Positions 11,638 through 23,463 of a stretch of DNA of 64,000 nucleotides are shown piece by piece. The notes below the pieces were generated by a model. The model saw only the letters and a program-made list of their open reading frames with translations. It was not told the origin of the DNA and searched no databases. Positions within the stretch are counted from its first letter, which is position 1; the number at the start of each line of letters is the position of its first letter. Made by a program: the position numbers and the translations under genes. Where the stretch lies: the NCBI RefSeq assembly GCF_000315625.1, contig NW_005434672.1, forward strand, positions 341,878 through 405,877, read 5' to 3'. The stretch comes from Guillardia theta CCMP2712. Its lineage: Eukaryota > Cryptophyceae > Pyrenomonadales > Geminigeraceae.

Positions 11638-13795
11638 TCACCCCCACATCTCGTCCTCGTCCCGCAGGAACGAGCTCTTGACCACTCGCTTCAGTTTAGC
11701 GTTAGGAGGAAGGTTGTCAGTAGTTGAATCGAACATCCTTCCTGTGAGCGACGCCGCTCCCTGCAGCTCAGCATGACCGCAGGCGATAATGGTGAAGGAG
11801 AACGATGGAATCGGTGCAGGAGGAGTGGCACAGGGACGAGGAACAAATGGGTAACGGCGGAAGAGGAGGAGGAGGAGGAGGAGGAGGAGGAGGAGGAGGA
11901 GGAAAGGAGGAGGAGGAGGAGCAAGGCGAGGGTAAACCTGGTAATGCAGTGCCCCCTTGTCTCCTGGCAGTCTCTCCATATCCGTCATATGGCTTCCTGC
12001 CGTCCCAAGGACCTTGAAAGACTCCCACGTCATGACATACAAGTCCTCCCCTCCCCACCCTCCCCTCCCTTCTCCCCTCCTCCCCCCATTTCACCTCGTT
12101 ATGAAGGTCAAGGATGCGCTGTCTAGAAAAATCCTTTTCTTCGTTCTTGCTGTGGTTCCTCTCCACGTTTCGTTGAGACAACCTCCTCCTCCCCGTCATG
12201 TTGCTGAAAACTTCGATCAGCTCAATGCGACTGGGAAGGCATGGTGGATACTGCGAGGCCGTGAAGAGATCCGATTCGGAGATCTCCTGGAAGCTGCTGA
12301 AGTTGCTCACGTTGCTGAAGTTGCTGTTGTCGGATCGCAGCCTCCCGGACATCCTGAGTTGCGACTTGAGAACACAGCACATGACTCCCCTGCCTCAACT
12401 CAAGCTACTCACGAATGCGATGGTATGACGAAGTTGGCTACTTTGTGATCCAGCACGCGGGGCATGCTGGACTTGGACGACCTTGAATTCAGCAGCTCGC
12501 TGTCACCGTCTCCAGCTGACTTCTCCGCGCTCTGCAGCCCGAGGGCGACCAAAACATCATGGGAGGGCGTGAGAGGGAGGACGAGGAGCAAAAGGAGAAA
12601 GGAGGGTCTGAAAAAGACAAAACAAGAATCTCAACCTGATGGGAGAGATCGTAGAATACATCATGAGCAGCTGAAGAAGGCCGGAAGCTAGAGCTGATCT
12701 TCACACTGACCCCCGGCTTCATCATGCATTCTTCTTGCTCTTGAGGCGATTCCGACGCAACCATATCTTCCTTCCTCTCACCATCAACAGTGGAGACGTT
12801 CTCCTCGGAAGGGCTCTCAAAGAAATCGAAGTTTCTTTGCTTGGCGTCGGCAGACTGCTTGCTAAACTTGATGGGCCCGAGGCCAATCCATCCATTGGAA
12901 CTCACATGCAGATCCTTCTCTGCATCCTGCTCACTGGACGAAGGGGTCGCGTGATTCCCTGCTTCCCGATACTGCCAGCAAGTCAGTTCAAGGAGGTTTG
13001 GCTGCCGTCTGAGCGATACCAGCTTACGATCCGATTCTAACTTCCCCAAGAACTCGTCAGGGTCGATCTCCGCCGAATCTGACTTTCCCTCCAGCCAGAT
13101 TTCCTGTCCATGGGGCTCAGAGGAAGCAAACATCGCAGCAGGAGACAGAAGGGTGAAACAGGAGGAGTTGGAACTCTTACCACCTGCTCGACGAGATGGA
13201 AGTAAAGAATCAGGAAGATCAACAGAGCAGTGATGGCACAGACGGGGACGATCACTTTCGCCACAAACGCAGCTGTCAGACTGTCGTCTGCCGTGATCCT
13301 CAGGGGCAGGTTCGCTTCGTCGTACATGGCGGGGTATGAATAAAACCCAACTCTCCATCCCTTGGAGCGGATGAACGCAGAGAGGCTGGGAGAGTCCAAG
13401 CTTTTCTTGATCTGAGACGAAACTTTTTCCGCTACATCTCTTGTTGTGCTCACCTCATATGCTATCTGCCATGTGGTTGTTCCCGCTGCGAACTGGCTGA
13501 CAAGGCTAACTGCAGAACGGGTCAACGTCAAGCTGGAAGCGATTTCCCCTCCGAGGATGTTGAAGTCGCTGGCGGCTCGATCGGGCTGGACGTTGGAAAC
13601 ATCGAGGACAAACTTGATCCTCACTGCTGTCGACGTTGATCGCCTCACTGTCCCAACCAGCACATGCGATGCTCGAAGGCCACGGCCTTCCTCGGTAAGG
13701 GCGGGGAGTTGACCAGGAGGCAGCAGGGTGCCTCCTGTAACGGGTTGCAACCATATGCTACATACAAGTGTGAAGAGAAACGCGCTGATGGGCAT
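11638..13795 (-). CDS. Type I membrane protein, unknown family
   Basis: The N-terminus MPISAFLFTLVCSIWLQPVTGG reads as a signal peptide. About 190 residues of ectodomain follow (SLTLTRSAVSLVSQFAAG, IAYEVSTTRDVAEKVSSQ, IRSKGWRVGFYSYPAMYDE), then one membrane helix VPVCAITALLIFLILYFHLV, then a Ser/Glu-rich cytoplasmic tail. I join exons after LVEQV (to PHGQEIW), DRKL (to YREAGN; a 48-nt intron 13019-12972 without stop), DLSHQ (to SAEKSAG), IPSHS (to MSGRLRS), LHNE (to VLGTAGSHM) and ALHYQ (to GAASLTGRM), ending in RDEDEMWG. Orientation therefore puts the unknown domain outside the cell or in a lumen. A receptor or adhesion role is possible but nothing in the sequence shows it. Confidence 0.7.
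11863..11920. repeat. GGA/TCC trinucleotide tract within an intron
   Basis: Nearly pure GGA repeat on the plus strand, i.e. a CTC/TCC pyrimidine tract in the sense strand of the membrane-protein gene's last intron. Confidence 0.9.
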
Positions 13796-13912
13796 CGGCC
13801 CCTTGCGAGCACTCTAGGAAAGCATGCTCTCAACGGTACTCAGGTCCAGTCCAGATGCCCTCACTCATCACAACAGACGCTGTTCCTGCTTGTTGTACGT
13901 GTAACTCTGCTA

Positions 13913-13945
<33 letters not shown>
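13913..13945. repeat. (GCTCCT)n hexanucleotide tract
   Basis: Five to six tandem GCTCCT units upstream of the membrane-protein gene start. Confidence 0.9.
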
Positions 13946-14264
13946 ACTCTTGTTCCTGTTGCGTTGCATCGTCATTCCCCTTGTGACTGTGCGGGGCCAT
14001 GCCAACGAAGTGCAGATTATGTTTTTAAATTATTTCGGCAGGAGATGATAAAGTACAATGTATTTTGAAAGTTAGGAAAAACATTTTTAAACCCACTGAA
14101 GTACGATCCGGGAATTTCGGGAGCAGTCCTGACCCCCGAGACCCGGGACCCATCATGCGCATCCCTGACCTTCTGCTCTCCTAATGGCTCAGGCCCTGTT
14201 GGCCTTCCTATCAGTCTTGCTCTTTTGAGTTTCCCACTTGCGCGAGTCTGAGGCTGCTCTGCTA

Positions 14265-14300
14265 GTCTGCTCTGCTCTGCTCTGCTCTGCTCTGCTCTGC
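14265..14300. repeat. (TCTGC)n pentanucleotide tract
   Basis: Seven tandem TCTGC units, with degenerate copies continuing to about 14330. Confidence 0.9.
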
Positions 14301-14597
14301 GGAGTCTGCTCTGCGAAGTCTGCTCTGCTCAGTGTCGGAGGGAGGAGGGGGAGGAGGGAGGAGGGAGGCAGGAAGAGGGAGGAGAAGAGGAAGGATGCAG
14401 GCAGAGGGAGGATGGATGAGCATTACGAGCTGAGCTGTTTCACTCACGAGAGTGACCTCAGTGGTGGAGGAAGGATGATGGCAAGGAGACGAGGAGGATT
14501 GACGGGGTGGAGCAGGGGCACTGAGGATGGGCTGACTCGACTGATGGAGGGCGTAGAGATGCTTTGCTATCAAGGTTAACGTGCTCAGTCTGAGCAT

Positions 14598-16674
14598 TCA
14601 TGACACAAGAGCCTCTTGTGGCTTCAGCTCCTTGCGGCCTCGATGCTTGCGATTGAACATCTGCATTGCAGTGGAGGGGACTGGCGGAGGTCCGTTGGGA
14701 TAGCCAACCTGCGGAACGATGAGGAGGATGTACCACAGGAGGATGAGCAAGGATTGCCGCTTGCAGCCACCAGGCAGGATACCCGACGGGTTTCCCATAG
14801 ACGTTTCCATCGGCGTACCTGCAGACTAGCGTTAGGATGAAGGAGGAAGCAAAGCGATGGTCGAGATTGGAGAGGGAGGGGCGAGGAATGTGGAAGGACG
14901 TGGGGAAGAGAGGAGAAGAGACAAGAAGGAAGCGAGCGGGGAGGGGGAGAGAAGGAAGTGGAGGAAGCAAGAGCTGATGCGGGGGAGGAGCATACTTTTC
15001 CATGAGGTCATCAGCTAGCTTCCACCATGACTTGATGACTCCATTGGCATTTGCGATGTAGAGGTCGGTCATCTGAACCCTCCGTCAGCCCGTTAGGGAC
15101 CTGGCCATCGAAACCTTCTTGGGATCTTTCAATCCTATCTGGTCCACCTTTCCGACCAGAGCTTTCGAAGTTTCTTCCCACTTGCTCTAGATGGTCAGTT
15201 AGAACAGGATCTCCTTCCCTTCTCGTCAGCCTCACTGATTGAGCTCGGATGTCTTTGATCATGTCCGACCACCTCAGGTTTGCCAAGTTCTCCACATACC
15301 TGCCCACACTTGTCAGAGACGAGCACGAGAGCGCTTGAGCCTGTTCGCCTGTGTGCCCAGTATGCTGATCTCCTGTCAAGTTTCGAAGGGTTGCCGATCT
15401 GGACGTGACCGGTCAGCTGATGGTTCTGCTGGGATCTTTCGTATCGTCACCTTGTACGCTGGAGGCAGGTCCTGCATGCCGATTGCAAAAGGGACGTAGA
15501 CGGTCGCGTGAGCTCCATGCGGTCCGAACCAGACGAGTCCTCCGACTTGAGCTGGCAGCCACTTCCTGCTCTGCCCGGCTCTGTGAGAGACGGACTAGCA
15601 GAAGCAGGCGAGAGAGAGGGATGGGCAGGCGCCGCAAGCGAGGAGAAGGTGTGGACAAGGAGCTGCGAGAGGAGGAGTAGGCTGTGTCTTACTTGAGCGA
15701 CGTACGAGTCTGACGTCCTGAAGAGTGCTATCGGTCGCTCCCAGTTCCCAGCTACCTTTGATTCACCTAGCTGAGGATGAGCTGGGCATTCTGATCGAGA
15801 GTGTCTCACCATCACCGCCTATCCAGCGGTCGGGGCTGCCAAAAGGTCCAGCAGCCAGCCCAGCTGTCATGTCAAATGGCGTCCCCTGGGCAGAGAGATG
15901 AGGGAGAGATGAGGAAGGAGCAGAGAAGGGAGGGAGAAGGGAGGGAGAGAGGAGAGGGAGAGAGGGAAGGGAGAGGGCAGAGCAGACAGAAACCTCAAGT
16001 GAGTCCCTCATGATAGCCATGACCGTCGCCAACTCCACCTGCAAGGGACTTGAGTGGGTAGTGAGGAGGGAGGGTGGGGCAGGTGCTACTTTTGTATCGG
16101 GGGCGATGCTGAAGGGATAGGGACTGGAGTATCGTATGCTGCAGGAGGATCACGAATCAGAGCATGGCGGCTCGGCATGAACAGCAATCAACACGAGGGA
16201 GATCATACTCTTTGTATGTGGTGGGAAACTTGCTAGAAGGTGCAAGGATATCGTAGGCACGCCAGATCCGCCGTCCGGTATAGAACTTGTGTGCATATTC
16301 GCCTACCAGAGCAATCACGGCAGACAGGGAAATAAACGTCAGGGCACAGATGCAGCATGGGGGGACGAAGCGTCCTGGTCCTACCGTCACTGAAGATTGC
16401 GGTGAAGTCAAACTTGCTCCCCGGGGTCCACCATCCCTTGGACTGGGCGATCGAGAACATGTTGGGTGACCCCAGGAAATTTTCGCTGTCCGCTAGGTTG
16501 ACCTCCCGGATGATGAACATGTTGGCAACGATCGTGACATGCCCTGACCCATGCGTCATGAGTTCATTCATCGTGGTCAGTGTGATCGTCAGCTCCAATG
16601 TTGTTCCACCCTCAAAAACCTCAATGCCGTCATCGTCATCTCCCATTCTCCCCTTCCAACCAGCACACACCACC

Positions 16675-16705
<31 letters not shown>

Positions 16706-17614
16706 CAAATATCTGAACTGCAAACTCACCATCAGGGACTTTCTGGGCGACCCAAATCGCAGAGGTTCCCGTGTCGTCCTGGCACCCGGCCTCAACTCGC
16801 GTCCTCCTCTTCATCGGCTTACCGGCAGTATGTGGAAGACCCATCCCTCGTTGGGGTCTCCAACCAGCAGGGACTCAGCTGTTCCCTCGAAGGATCCTGC
16901 CCCGTAGAACCCATACTTGACCGCGAGATCTCCCATAATCTGAACGGCCTCCCGCGCGGTCGCTGCTCGCTCCATGGCCAGCTGCGACAAGGTGTCGACG
17001 CTCATGATCGCCTTGCCGCCTTGCCCTGCAGGTTTGGCGCCAAAAACTCCGCTGCATGTTGACTCGGCGATGGAGACCTGCTTTTCGTTGATGACTCCGT
17101 ATGTCTCCTCGAAGTATGCGAACGTGTGAGGAACCTGTGGAATCCTGGGGTGAACAGTCAGAGTGCGAGCAAGAAGCTTCGGCTGACCTCCCGATCGGAG
17201 CGAAAGGAGTCTGATCTTTGCTAGGGAAGTACTCGGAGACGTTCCTGCTGTAGCCGATGTAACGAGGGTACTCCTCGTAAGCAAAGAATATGTCTCTCAA
17301 CGAGTTGGGTTCGTGGTCTAAACAGTCGCATCAAGGGTGGTTGGATCACGAGAGTGCTACCTGCTGCAGCTATCCTCACTAGCCTCGGATCTACAGTCCC
17401 TTCACCGTCATTGCTGTGTGAGTTCAGTGTCGAGCCATCGACTGTAGAGCCAGGGGTTGCTAAAATGGTAGTACATGCTCGAACAAGCGTCGGGGTGGTG
17501 ATGCAAGACAAGAAAAAGGCGATCTATGCAGGAATCATGTCAGTTCAGGATAAAAACCGTTGAAGAAATTATGAATGAAGGTTGGGAGATGAAGTGAAAC
17601 GGATCAAACATCAT
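14598..17614 (-). CDS. Peptidase family C69 dipeptidase (PepD/secernin type), secreted or lysosomal, 18 exons
   Basis: Ntn-hydrolase dipeptidase. The first exon ([14 protein letters not shown]) plus the second ([16 protein letters not shown]) form a signal peptide directly before [19 protein letters not shown], whose first Cys is the expected N-terminal nucleophile of the family. Family blocks follow in order: [199 protein letters not shown] and [17 protein letters not shown]. Introns are tiny, two of 34 nt (17557-17524, 15450-15417). Two borders appear to use GC donors (15348-15300 and 14760-14709). Length (about 560 residues) fits eukaryotic members. Family call is secure; last exon less so. 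Confidence 0.88.
16678..16708. repeat. (CTCCTG)n tract in a dipeptidase intron
   Basis: Tandem CTCCTG hexamers within the intron that separates the KVPD and VTIVAN exons of the C69 gene; the same hexamer recurs at 13.9, 37.46 and 61.3 kb. Confidence 0.85.
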
Positions 17615-18018
17615 GGTGCAAAGAGCAGGATGGATCCAACCAAAGCAAACTGATGACGGATTGCAACATTTGTTTCATCTCCTCTCCTTCATCATACATA
17701 TCATTGATCCATTCTCGCCTCTACCTCGTGGATTGTCTCCTTCATAACTGATTCTTATCTTCTCATCCCCCTCCTCTCCCCTACCGTGCATGCCCATCGA
17801 GCGCCGCCACGTTTGCGCTTCGCCTGCATTTCGGTATCCCCGACCGCAAGGGAACCTTTTAAAAGGTTTTAAAACTGACATTTTTAAGTTTTTAAAACAA
17901 ATGTAAATTCGGTAAGTCTGGAATCAATCATACCCCTTATATTATATGCGTTGGACACTAGAGGGTAGGGGTGAGGGTAGTCACCCCTACCCCTCTTCCC
18001 GTCACACTCCGAGCAGCA
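17615..18018. other. Divergent spacer with AT-rich stretch and GGGTAGGGGTGA hairpin
   Basis: Separates the C69 gene from the Frag1/DRAM-like gene. An AT-rich tract around 17858-17945 is followed by a perfect inverted repeat, GGGTAGGGGTGA at 17963-17974 and TCACCCCTACCC at 17981-17992 with a six-base loop, only 26 bp before the plus-strand ATG. Confidence 0.7.
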
Positions 18019-19268
18019 ATGGGCGCAGGAGGCGGGGCAGTGGCAGCGGCTGCCATGGCGGTCGCATTGGGAACGATCTTCATGTCATGCGGACTGGCAT
18101 CGATGCTGGGGCATGTGAGCTGCTGCAAGCTGAACTCTCCCTCTCCTCTCCCCTATATCCTCCTCCTCGTCCTCTCCCCAGCCCTGCTTCTTTGCCGAGA
18201 CTGGCCATGATGCGATTTTGTAACTCACGTTGTCCTGCCCCGCCAGGTGCCGAGCTTCCCGCAAGTCAGCATGTGCGGCATGTATGCTCCTGAGCGCTAC
18301 ATCTTCACGTTAGGAATGAACGTCAGCGCGATCCTGTTGGCGATCTTGTTGCTCATCAACCACTCCCGCAAGTTTGAGCCCGGTCATCAAGACTCCTGGG
18401 ACCTCTACACCAGACTCTCTGCTGGAGTCCAGCTGGGGGTGGGTCTCGCAGCTACAGTCTGCCTAGCTCTCATGGGAACCATCCCCGTCTCCGAGTTCCC
18501 GATCCCCCACGTGCTGTTTGCCGCCTGCTTCTTCGCCCTCCTCGTCGTCTTCCAGGTTTGGAACTCCACCGAGAGGATCTGCATGCGATCCCGCACGTTC
18601 TCGACCCTCTCGATGGAGCAGCAGAACCTCTCCATCATGAAGGAGACCTGGATGGTGGCATGGATGGTCGTCACCGCAGTCAGCTTCGTCACCTGGCAGA
18701 CCACTGGAAACAGCATCGTCCAGTACATCGCGATCTCAGCCGTCCTGCTCTACTTCAGGTGCTCCTCTCCTCTCCCCCTTCCCTCCTCATCTCACACGCT
18801 GGCAGCCCCTACATCATCGAGCTGCGCGACGTGTCGGTGGGCGTCGTGACCAACTCGGAAGAGGATGCGGAGGTGGAGGGTCTTGGCTCCTGCTTGGGGT
18901 CGTTTGTGACATGCCAGTGTAGGTTAGGACAAGGTTGTTGGAAGGAGGCGACAGGGCGGGAGAGGGGCAGAGGAGGAACGGAGCTCCCAAGGGCTCTGTG
19001 GCCATCGCGATCTTTACCATGCTGGTGGGTCATCAGGGCCTGGTCCTTTCCCTTGCCCCCAAGTCCTCCCTGCCTCCCGCCCGTCACGTCTGTGCCGCCC
19101 GTCTTGCTCACGTCTCTGTTGCAGATTATCGTGCTAGCGTTGTTTGCCCTCGTGTTCTCAGTCGGTCTGAATGCTCCTCCCTCCCCTGACTTGAAGGTTC
19201 TCCCTCCCCTGCCTTCACCTCCGCAGCCCGTGACGCCAGCGCAGGTCGGTGCCAGGAGACAGGTCTAG
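18019..19268 (+). CDS. Frag1/DRAM/Sfk1-like multispanning membrane protein
   Basis: Exons 18019-18114, 18247-18758, 18806-18872 and 19125-19268. About six hydrophobic segments can be read: AAAAMAVALGTIFMSCGLAS, NVSAILLAILLLIN, LGVGLAATVCLALMG, VLFAACFFALLVVFQVW, WMVAWMVVTAVSFV with IVQYIAISAVLLYF, and IIVLALFALVFSVGL. The loop after the first segment (VPSFPQVSMCGMYAPERYIF) resembles the conserved first loop of the Frag1/DRAM/Sfk1 family, whose members sit in Golgi, lysosome or plasma membrane and act in GPI remodelling, autophagy or lipid signalling. The C-terminal tail is Pro-rich (LPPLPSPPQPVTP). Start is the first ATG that precedes the first helix. Family assignment is by layout and loop, not by a catalytic signature. 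Confidence 0.65.
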
Positions 19269-19831
19269 GGAGAAGGGAAGGAGAAGCAGATTCATTCCAT
19301 CCCTGAATGAGTCTCGTGTGTCTGTAGGAGATGGGAAGTTTTCGAGTGAGCGAGGAGGCGAGAAGAAAGGAGATTCTCATTCTCTACCCTCCTCGTCGCA
19401 GAAGTTTCTGAAGGTTGTTTTTGGATGCGTTGGCCACAAGTTTTTTCTGTGCGAGTTGATGACTAAGTTGTATATGTATGTGAATACATCGAAATCGATG
19501 ACACTCACTAATGTTTCTGAGCAATCGGACAGAAGTGAGCTTGTTCTCTAGTTTCTGTGGTGCGAAGAAAGGAGCATATCGAAGCACGACCTGCTGATTT
19601 TATCCCCTTCTCCCCTCCTCTTCGAGCATCTTTCCATATTCTGTTTCTCGCCTCCTTTGCTTCCTGTCTCCGTCAGATTCTTGTCTCCTCGTCCGACTTT
19701 GATTTTGACCTTTCAGCCCCTCCTCCCCTGCCCCACCCGTTTTGACGAGACCAACTTGTCAAAATCCGCGGCATCCGTCAACGTCGCAAAGATACAAATA
19801 AAAGGAAGGGGGGAGGAGAAGAAGAGAGGAA
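19269..19831. other. Spacer without recognisable feature
   Basis: Mixed composition between two plus-strand genes; it should hold the terminator of the first and promoter of the second. I see no repeat or coding signal. Confidence 0.5.
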
Positions 19832-20209
19832 ATGCAAGTGCAAAGCCACAAGCGGATTTCGGACTTTCTCCTACTGCACGCGGTACGATGCTCTGAACCG
19901 AAACGAGGAGGAGGAGGCAGCAGCATCGGTCGGGACGGTCTTCACTTTGCCGGCCTTACAGGTCAACCCGAGGCCGAGCAGAGCATACCGACGAGCTTCC
20001 TCTGCCCTATCACGCATGAGGTGATGGAGAATCCGGTGCTGGTGATCGAGTCAGGACACTCGTACGAGGAGGCAGCAATCCTTCACTGGTTCTCCTCCCA
20101 TCGCACTGACCCCCTCACCAACATCTCCCTCTCCTGCCTCGCCTTCGTTGACAATCACACGCTCAGGAATGCGATCCAAGAGTTTCTCGCGCGGAAGAGG
20201 GAGCGATGA
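19832..20209 (+). CDS. Small U-box protein (E3 ubiquitin ligase type)
   Basis: Intronless, 125 residues. After a variable 50-residue head rich in Gly and Ser, a complete U-box follows: IPTSFLCPITHEVMENPV, SGHSYEEAAILHWF, DPLTNISLS and NHTLRNAIQEFLARK. U-boxes recruit ubiquitin-charged E2 enzymes without zinc. No substrate-binding partner domain (ARM, WD40, kinase) accompanies it, so it is a stand-alone U-box; it may work through another subunit. The gene converges on the next minus-strand gene, 266 bp away. Confidence 0.85.
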   Translation: MQVQSHKRISDFLLLHAVRCSEPKRGGGGSSIGRDGLHFAGLTGQPEAEQSIPTSFLCPITHEVMENPVLVIESGHSYEEAAILHWFSSHRTDPLTNISLSCLAFVDNHTLRNAIQEFLARKRER

Positions 20210-20475
20210 GGACGCAGCACATTGAGATGAAGGTTGTGGTGATATTCGCTGAATGTCATGGAAAAGAAGAAGTCGACGATGACGTTGATGAAGCAGAAAA
20301 GGAGGAGGCGTTGAAAGAAAATTGACAGCAGACTGAAGCTGCGATGGCTTTCGTTTCGCTCGATTCTTTACCAACCGCTTCCTCGCCGGCTAATGCGCGA
20401 TGCTCCTGTAAAGTTTGGCGTGCGAGGGATACCTGGGAAGACTGATCAACGCAAGGGCAAGAAGCTGAAGCTCCT

Positions 20476-23463
20476 TCACCTCCTCATCTCGTTGACAACC
20501 GTCAGCGTCGGCGATATCTCTGTCTCTCTCCCTGCCTTGTCTCCCTCCAGCAAAGCCTGTCTTGGTGCCTCCTGCCCCCTTGGCGTCATGATCAGCTTCG
20601 ACGGATGCTTCTCCTCCTGTTTGCTGGAGACAAGAAAAGAAACATGAGCGAGGAATGAAATTGCCTGAGCCACAACAAACTCTCCTCTCTTTCCTCCATC
20701 CCTCCTCTCCTGCTCCAACATGCATCCTCCCCAGCTCCCTTCTCCCCTGCGCCCTCACCTTTTCTCTTCCCCATATCCGTACAGTTGCTCGAACTTCCTC
20801 CCCGACGGGGCCACGTGCGTCCTCGGGGTCAGCTGCAAGCTCACCCTGCCATCCTCCACCAGCACGCGATCGTTCAGCCTATGGTCCCCGGCACAGAAAC
20901 CGCGGGAGATCACGATCGCTCCGACGTCCTTGTTCTCAGAGTTTGCCTCCATGTTGATCGCCGACCTCTTGCTCACATCCAGGTGATACCCGTACGTCCT
21001 GTAGAGGAAAAAGTCGAGCTCGGGCTCCTTCCCGGCAAAGTCCGCGGCCAGCCTGCGGGGGCAGGTCACAAGAGCACGGGGAGGAGCTGTGCCCGTGCTC
21101 ACTTGTAGATGCTCGAGAGTTTGGAGTGGTCGTGCTGGATGAAGTAAGTCCGAAGGCACTGCACACACAGCAGGATCAGTCGGCGGTTCATCACATGGCG
21201 GAGGCACCTCAATCAGCCTCTCTGTCTTCACTTCTTGCAGCGCCACGTCGACAGGCTGAGGGTCCAGGGACTTGGCAGCCACCGGCACCAAGACGTCGCT
21301 GTCAGTGACAAGAGCTTCCTTGACCTGCCAGCAGCACGTGACTCAGCCTCAGGCACGCTCGCGGTATCAAGGGAAGGAAGACCTGCTGGCTCGCTGGTAC
21401 TGCAGCATTCGCGTTGACCCCGTTCGCCCTGGGAGACGCGTCGGCCAGGTGCCTGTCATGCTTCGAGTTCTTGATGGGAGAGGAAGCATCGAAGATGGGC
21501 CCCTGGCCTGCAGAGCGAGCATGAGAAGGGTTCAACAGGCCCTCCTCCTCCCCTTACACATCGTCTGGTCGATGTCCCCCGGCGTCATTGGCTTGTGAGG
21601 GACTGGGCGCTCGGCGCCATGAGAAGCTCCGGAGTTCTCTCGCAGGACAAACTGGTGAACGAGGAGCATTTCAGGTCGCAGCAGCCACGGGGTTGGAGGA
21701 GGAGGATGAGAGCGAAAAAGAGGAGAGCAGGAGTTATGAAGGAAGTGGAGGAGAAAGTGTGGGAGAGGCTCAAGGAGGCGAGGAGTCGACAGTTTTGCAT
21801 GGAGGCGGGGAGGTGGGTGGGCAGTTAACCCCTGGAAGGGAAGGGGAGGGAGCAGTGGAGAATCTTGAGGTAGCAAGAGGTAGAGGTAGCAAGAGACCTT
21901 GGCTGAGAGAGGCCTTGAGTTGATCTGCGAGATTTCAGTCGGGTTGTCCTGACTTGGTTCGGGTTCGTTCTCGTTGAGAATCACTTTCAGCTTCGCGTAC
22001 AAGGTCTGCCGCTCCGCCGGGTCTTGGAACCGAGCGTCTGGCATGAGGAGAGTCAGGAGGAGGCAGGAGGAGGAGGTGTACGAGGGCGCACTCGGTTCCT
22101 CGGCATCCACTTCCGAGTCGTCTTGGATGCTCAGGTGGTCCATGATCAGCGACAGTAGCGCCTTCTTCTCCACCTTCCATCTAGCGGGGGATCAGGTCAG
22201 GGAAGGGAGCCCAGCTGTCATCGGGAGCAACCTTGCTTGGTTCTGGTGGTAGCTCTTTACCTCCTGCATCAGCTCCTGGGATAGGTTCGCCGTCTGGAAG
22301 TGACTTTTTCTCAGCGAGGTGTTCTCCTCCTGCACCTGCCCCAACCAGCTCTCAGTCCATCCCGGAGCTGCATCGTCTCAGGCTGCAGACCTCGCAGATT
22401 TGTTCCAGCAGTTGTGTGGAATACGTGTACAGCTGCCTCCTGCAGCACCAAATCAACCGCCACGTCTTGGTCCCCGCCACCTACAGCTCCTCGTCCTGCG
22501 CCTCGAGCTTTTCCTGCAACTCGGGCAAGCTCGGATCCTTCAACTGCCGCTGGCTTGGTTCACCGCTCTCAACGTCCTCAGCATGCCTGCTGCACACCGA
22601 GCACACGAACGCGTCCCTGGGTGCAGACGCCATCGGCTGCTCCTCTGCCTTCGTGGCACTCGGGGCAGCCTGGGCCTTCTCCCCTCCCTCCCCCGACCTC
22701 GCCAATCGCTCCTCCGACAAGATGATCGCCTCGGCCTGCAAGATCTGGTCGTACATCTCCTGCGGACTCCGAGGTCAGAGGTCAGGCACGAGAGGTGCGT
22801 CGGGAGGGACCTGCGACCGGTCGAGCAAGTGGGTCTCGCTCTCAAGCAGGATGTCAATGCCGTTGAGCAGCGCGTCTGCCATCTGGTTGCAGTTGTAACT
22901 GCCGTGCTCGTAGCCGAGGCGGATGAGAGCTTCAGAGACGGTCTCTTCGTAAATCTAGAAAGACACGATGAGCAAGAGGAGAAGGAAGAGGAAGAGGAAT
23001 GAGGAGGAGGAGGAGGAGGATGAGGATGAAGGGAAAGGGGAAATGTGGCTAGAGGGATTTCGAGCCAGCATCAAGAGCAACAACAAGGTGCTGTTGTTTT
23101 GAAGGCCGGTGATATGGAGGGGAGAAGGATAAAATGTATGTCGAGCACCTGTAACTGGCCCTCTACCGCCATCACCGCTTGATACTGCTGCTTCAGTTTC
23201 TTCTCAGATACTCTTGCCCTCTCCCTCTGCTGATCGTCCTTGAGCAAGGCAGCGTCAACAAACGATCGGAACTCCTCATTCTTGCTGTAGAGGTCGGACA
23301 GGAACGGCGACGACTTGATGGGCTCAGGTAAGTCCGAGGTGTCTCCTCCTTCACCCTGAAAGTGCGGCTCCTTGCCCAGCATTTCAAGGTATTCCTGCGA
23401 ATCGATCGTCGGCTGTTGAGGATTCTTCCCTCCCTTGAGCTTCTTCATTCCTTTCGTGAACAT
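20476..23463 (-). CDS. Multi-exon coiled-coil protein with conserved C-terminal helical module
   Basis: Begins MFTKGMKKLKGGKNPQQP. Reading through GT-AG joins gives, in order: a head with EYLEMLGKEPHFQGEG; helices VSEKKLKQQYQAVMAVEGQL; IYEETVSEALIRLGYEHG; DQILQAEAIILSEERLA; a CSVC pair (FVCSVCSRHAEDVE); LPELQEKLEAQDEELRQLYT; VQEENTSLRKSHFQTANLSQ; WKVEKKALLSLIMDHLS; an acidic linker; then CLRTYFIQHDHSKLSSIYK, LAADFAGKEPELDFFLYRTY and a terminal region ending VVNEMRR. The pattern of the QHDHSKLSSIYK/LAADFAGKEPEL block (short helix, 'D-x-S-K-L', 'G-K-E-x-E-L') recalls small modules seen near C-termini of many protist proteins, but I cannot name the family. No signal or membrane segment. At least ten exons. 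Confidence 0.7.

Larger units (their letters stand above)
13796..14597. other. Spacer with simple repeats, AT-rich stretch and short GC island
   Basis: Contains a (GCTCCT) tract at 13913-13945, an AT-rich run near 14025-14095, a short CCGGG-rich block at 14105-14165, a (TCTGC) tract at 14265-14300 and purine-rich low complexity to 14440. No supported gene. Confidence 0.6.

Noticed and set aside
11768-12382. 204-codon frame with polyproline in the membrane-protein gene
   Set aside because: The polyPro part is the CTC tract of an intron; exons on both sides join in another phase.
14458-15072. Unspliced 204-codon minus frame at the end of the C69 gene
   Set aside because: It reads through an intron; the family's VGYP...NGPP ending is regained only by splicing.
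22300-23002. Long plus-strand open frames opposite the coiled-coil gene
   Set aside because: Low-order Pro/Ser/Arg translations antisense to exons that join into continuous helices on the minus strand.
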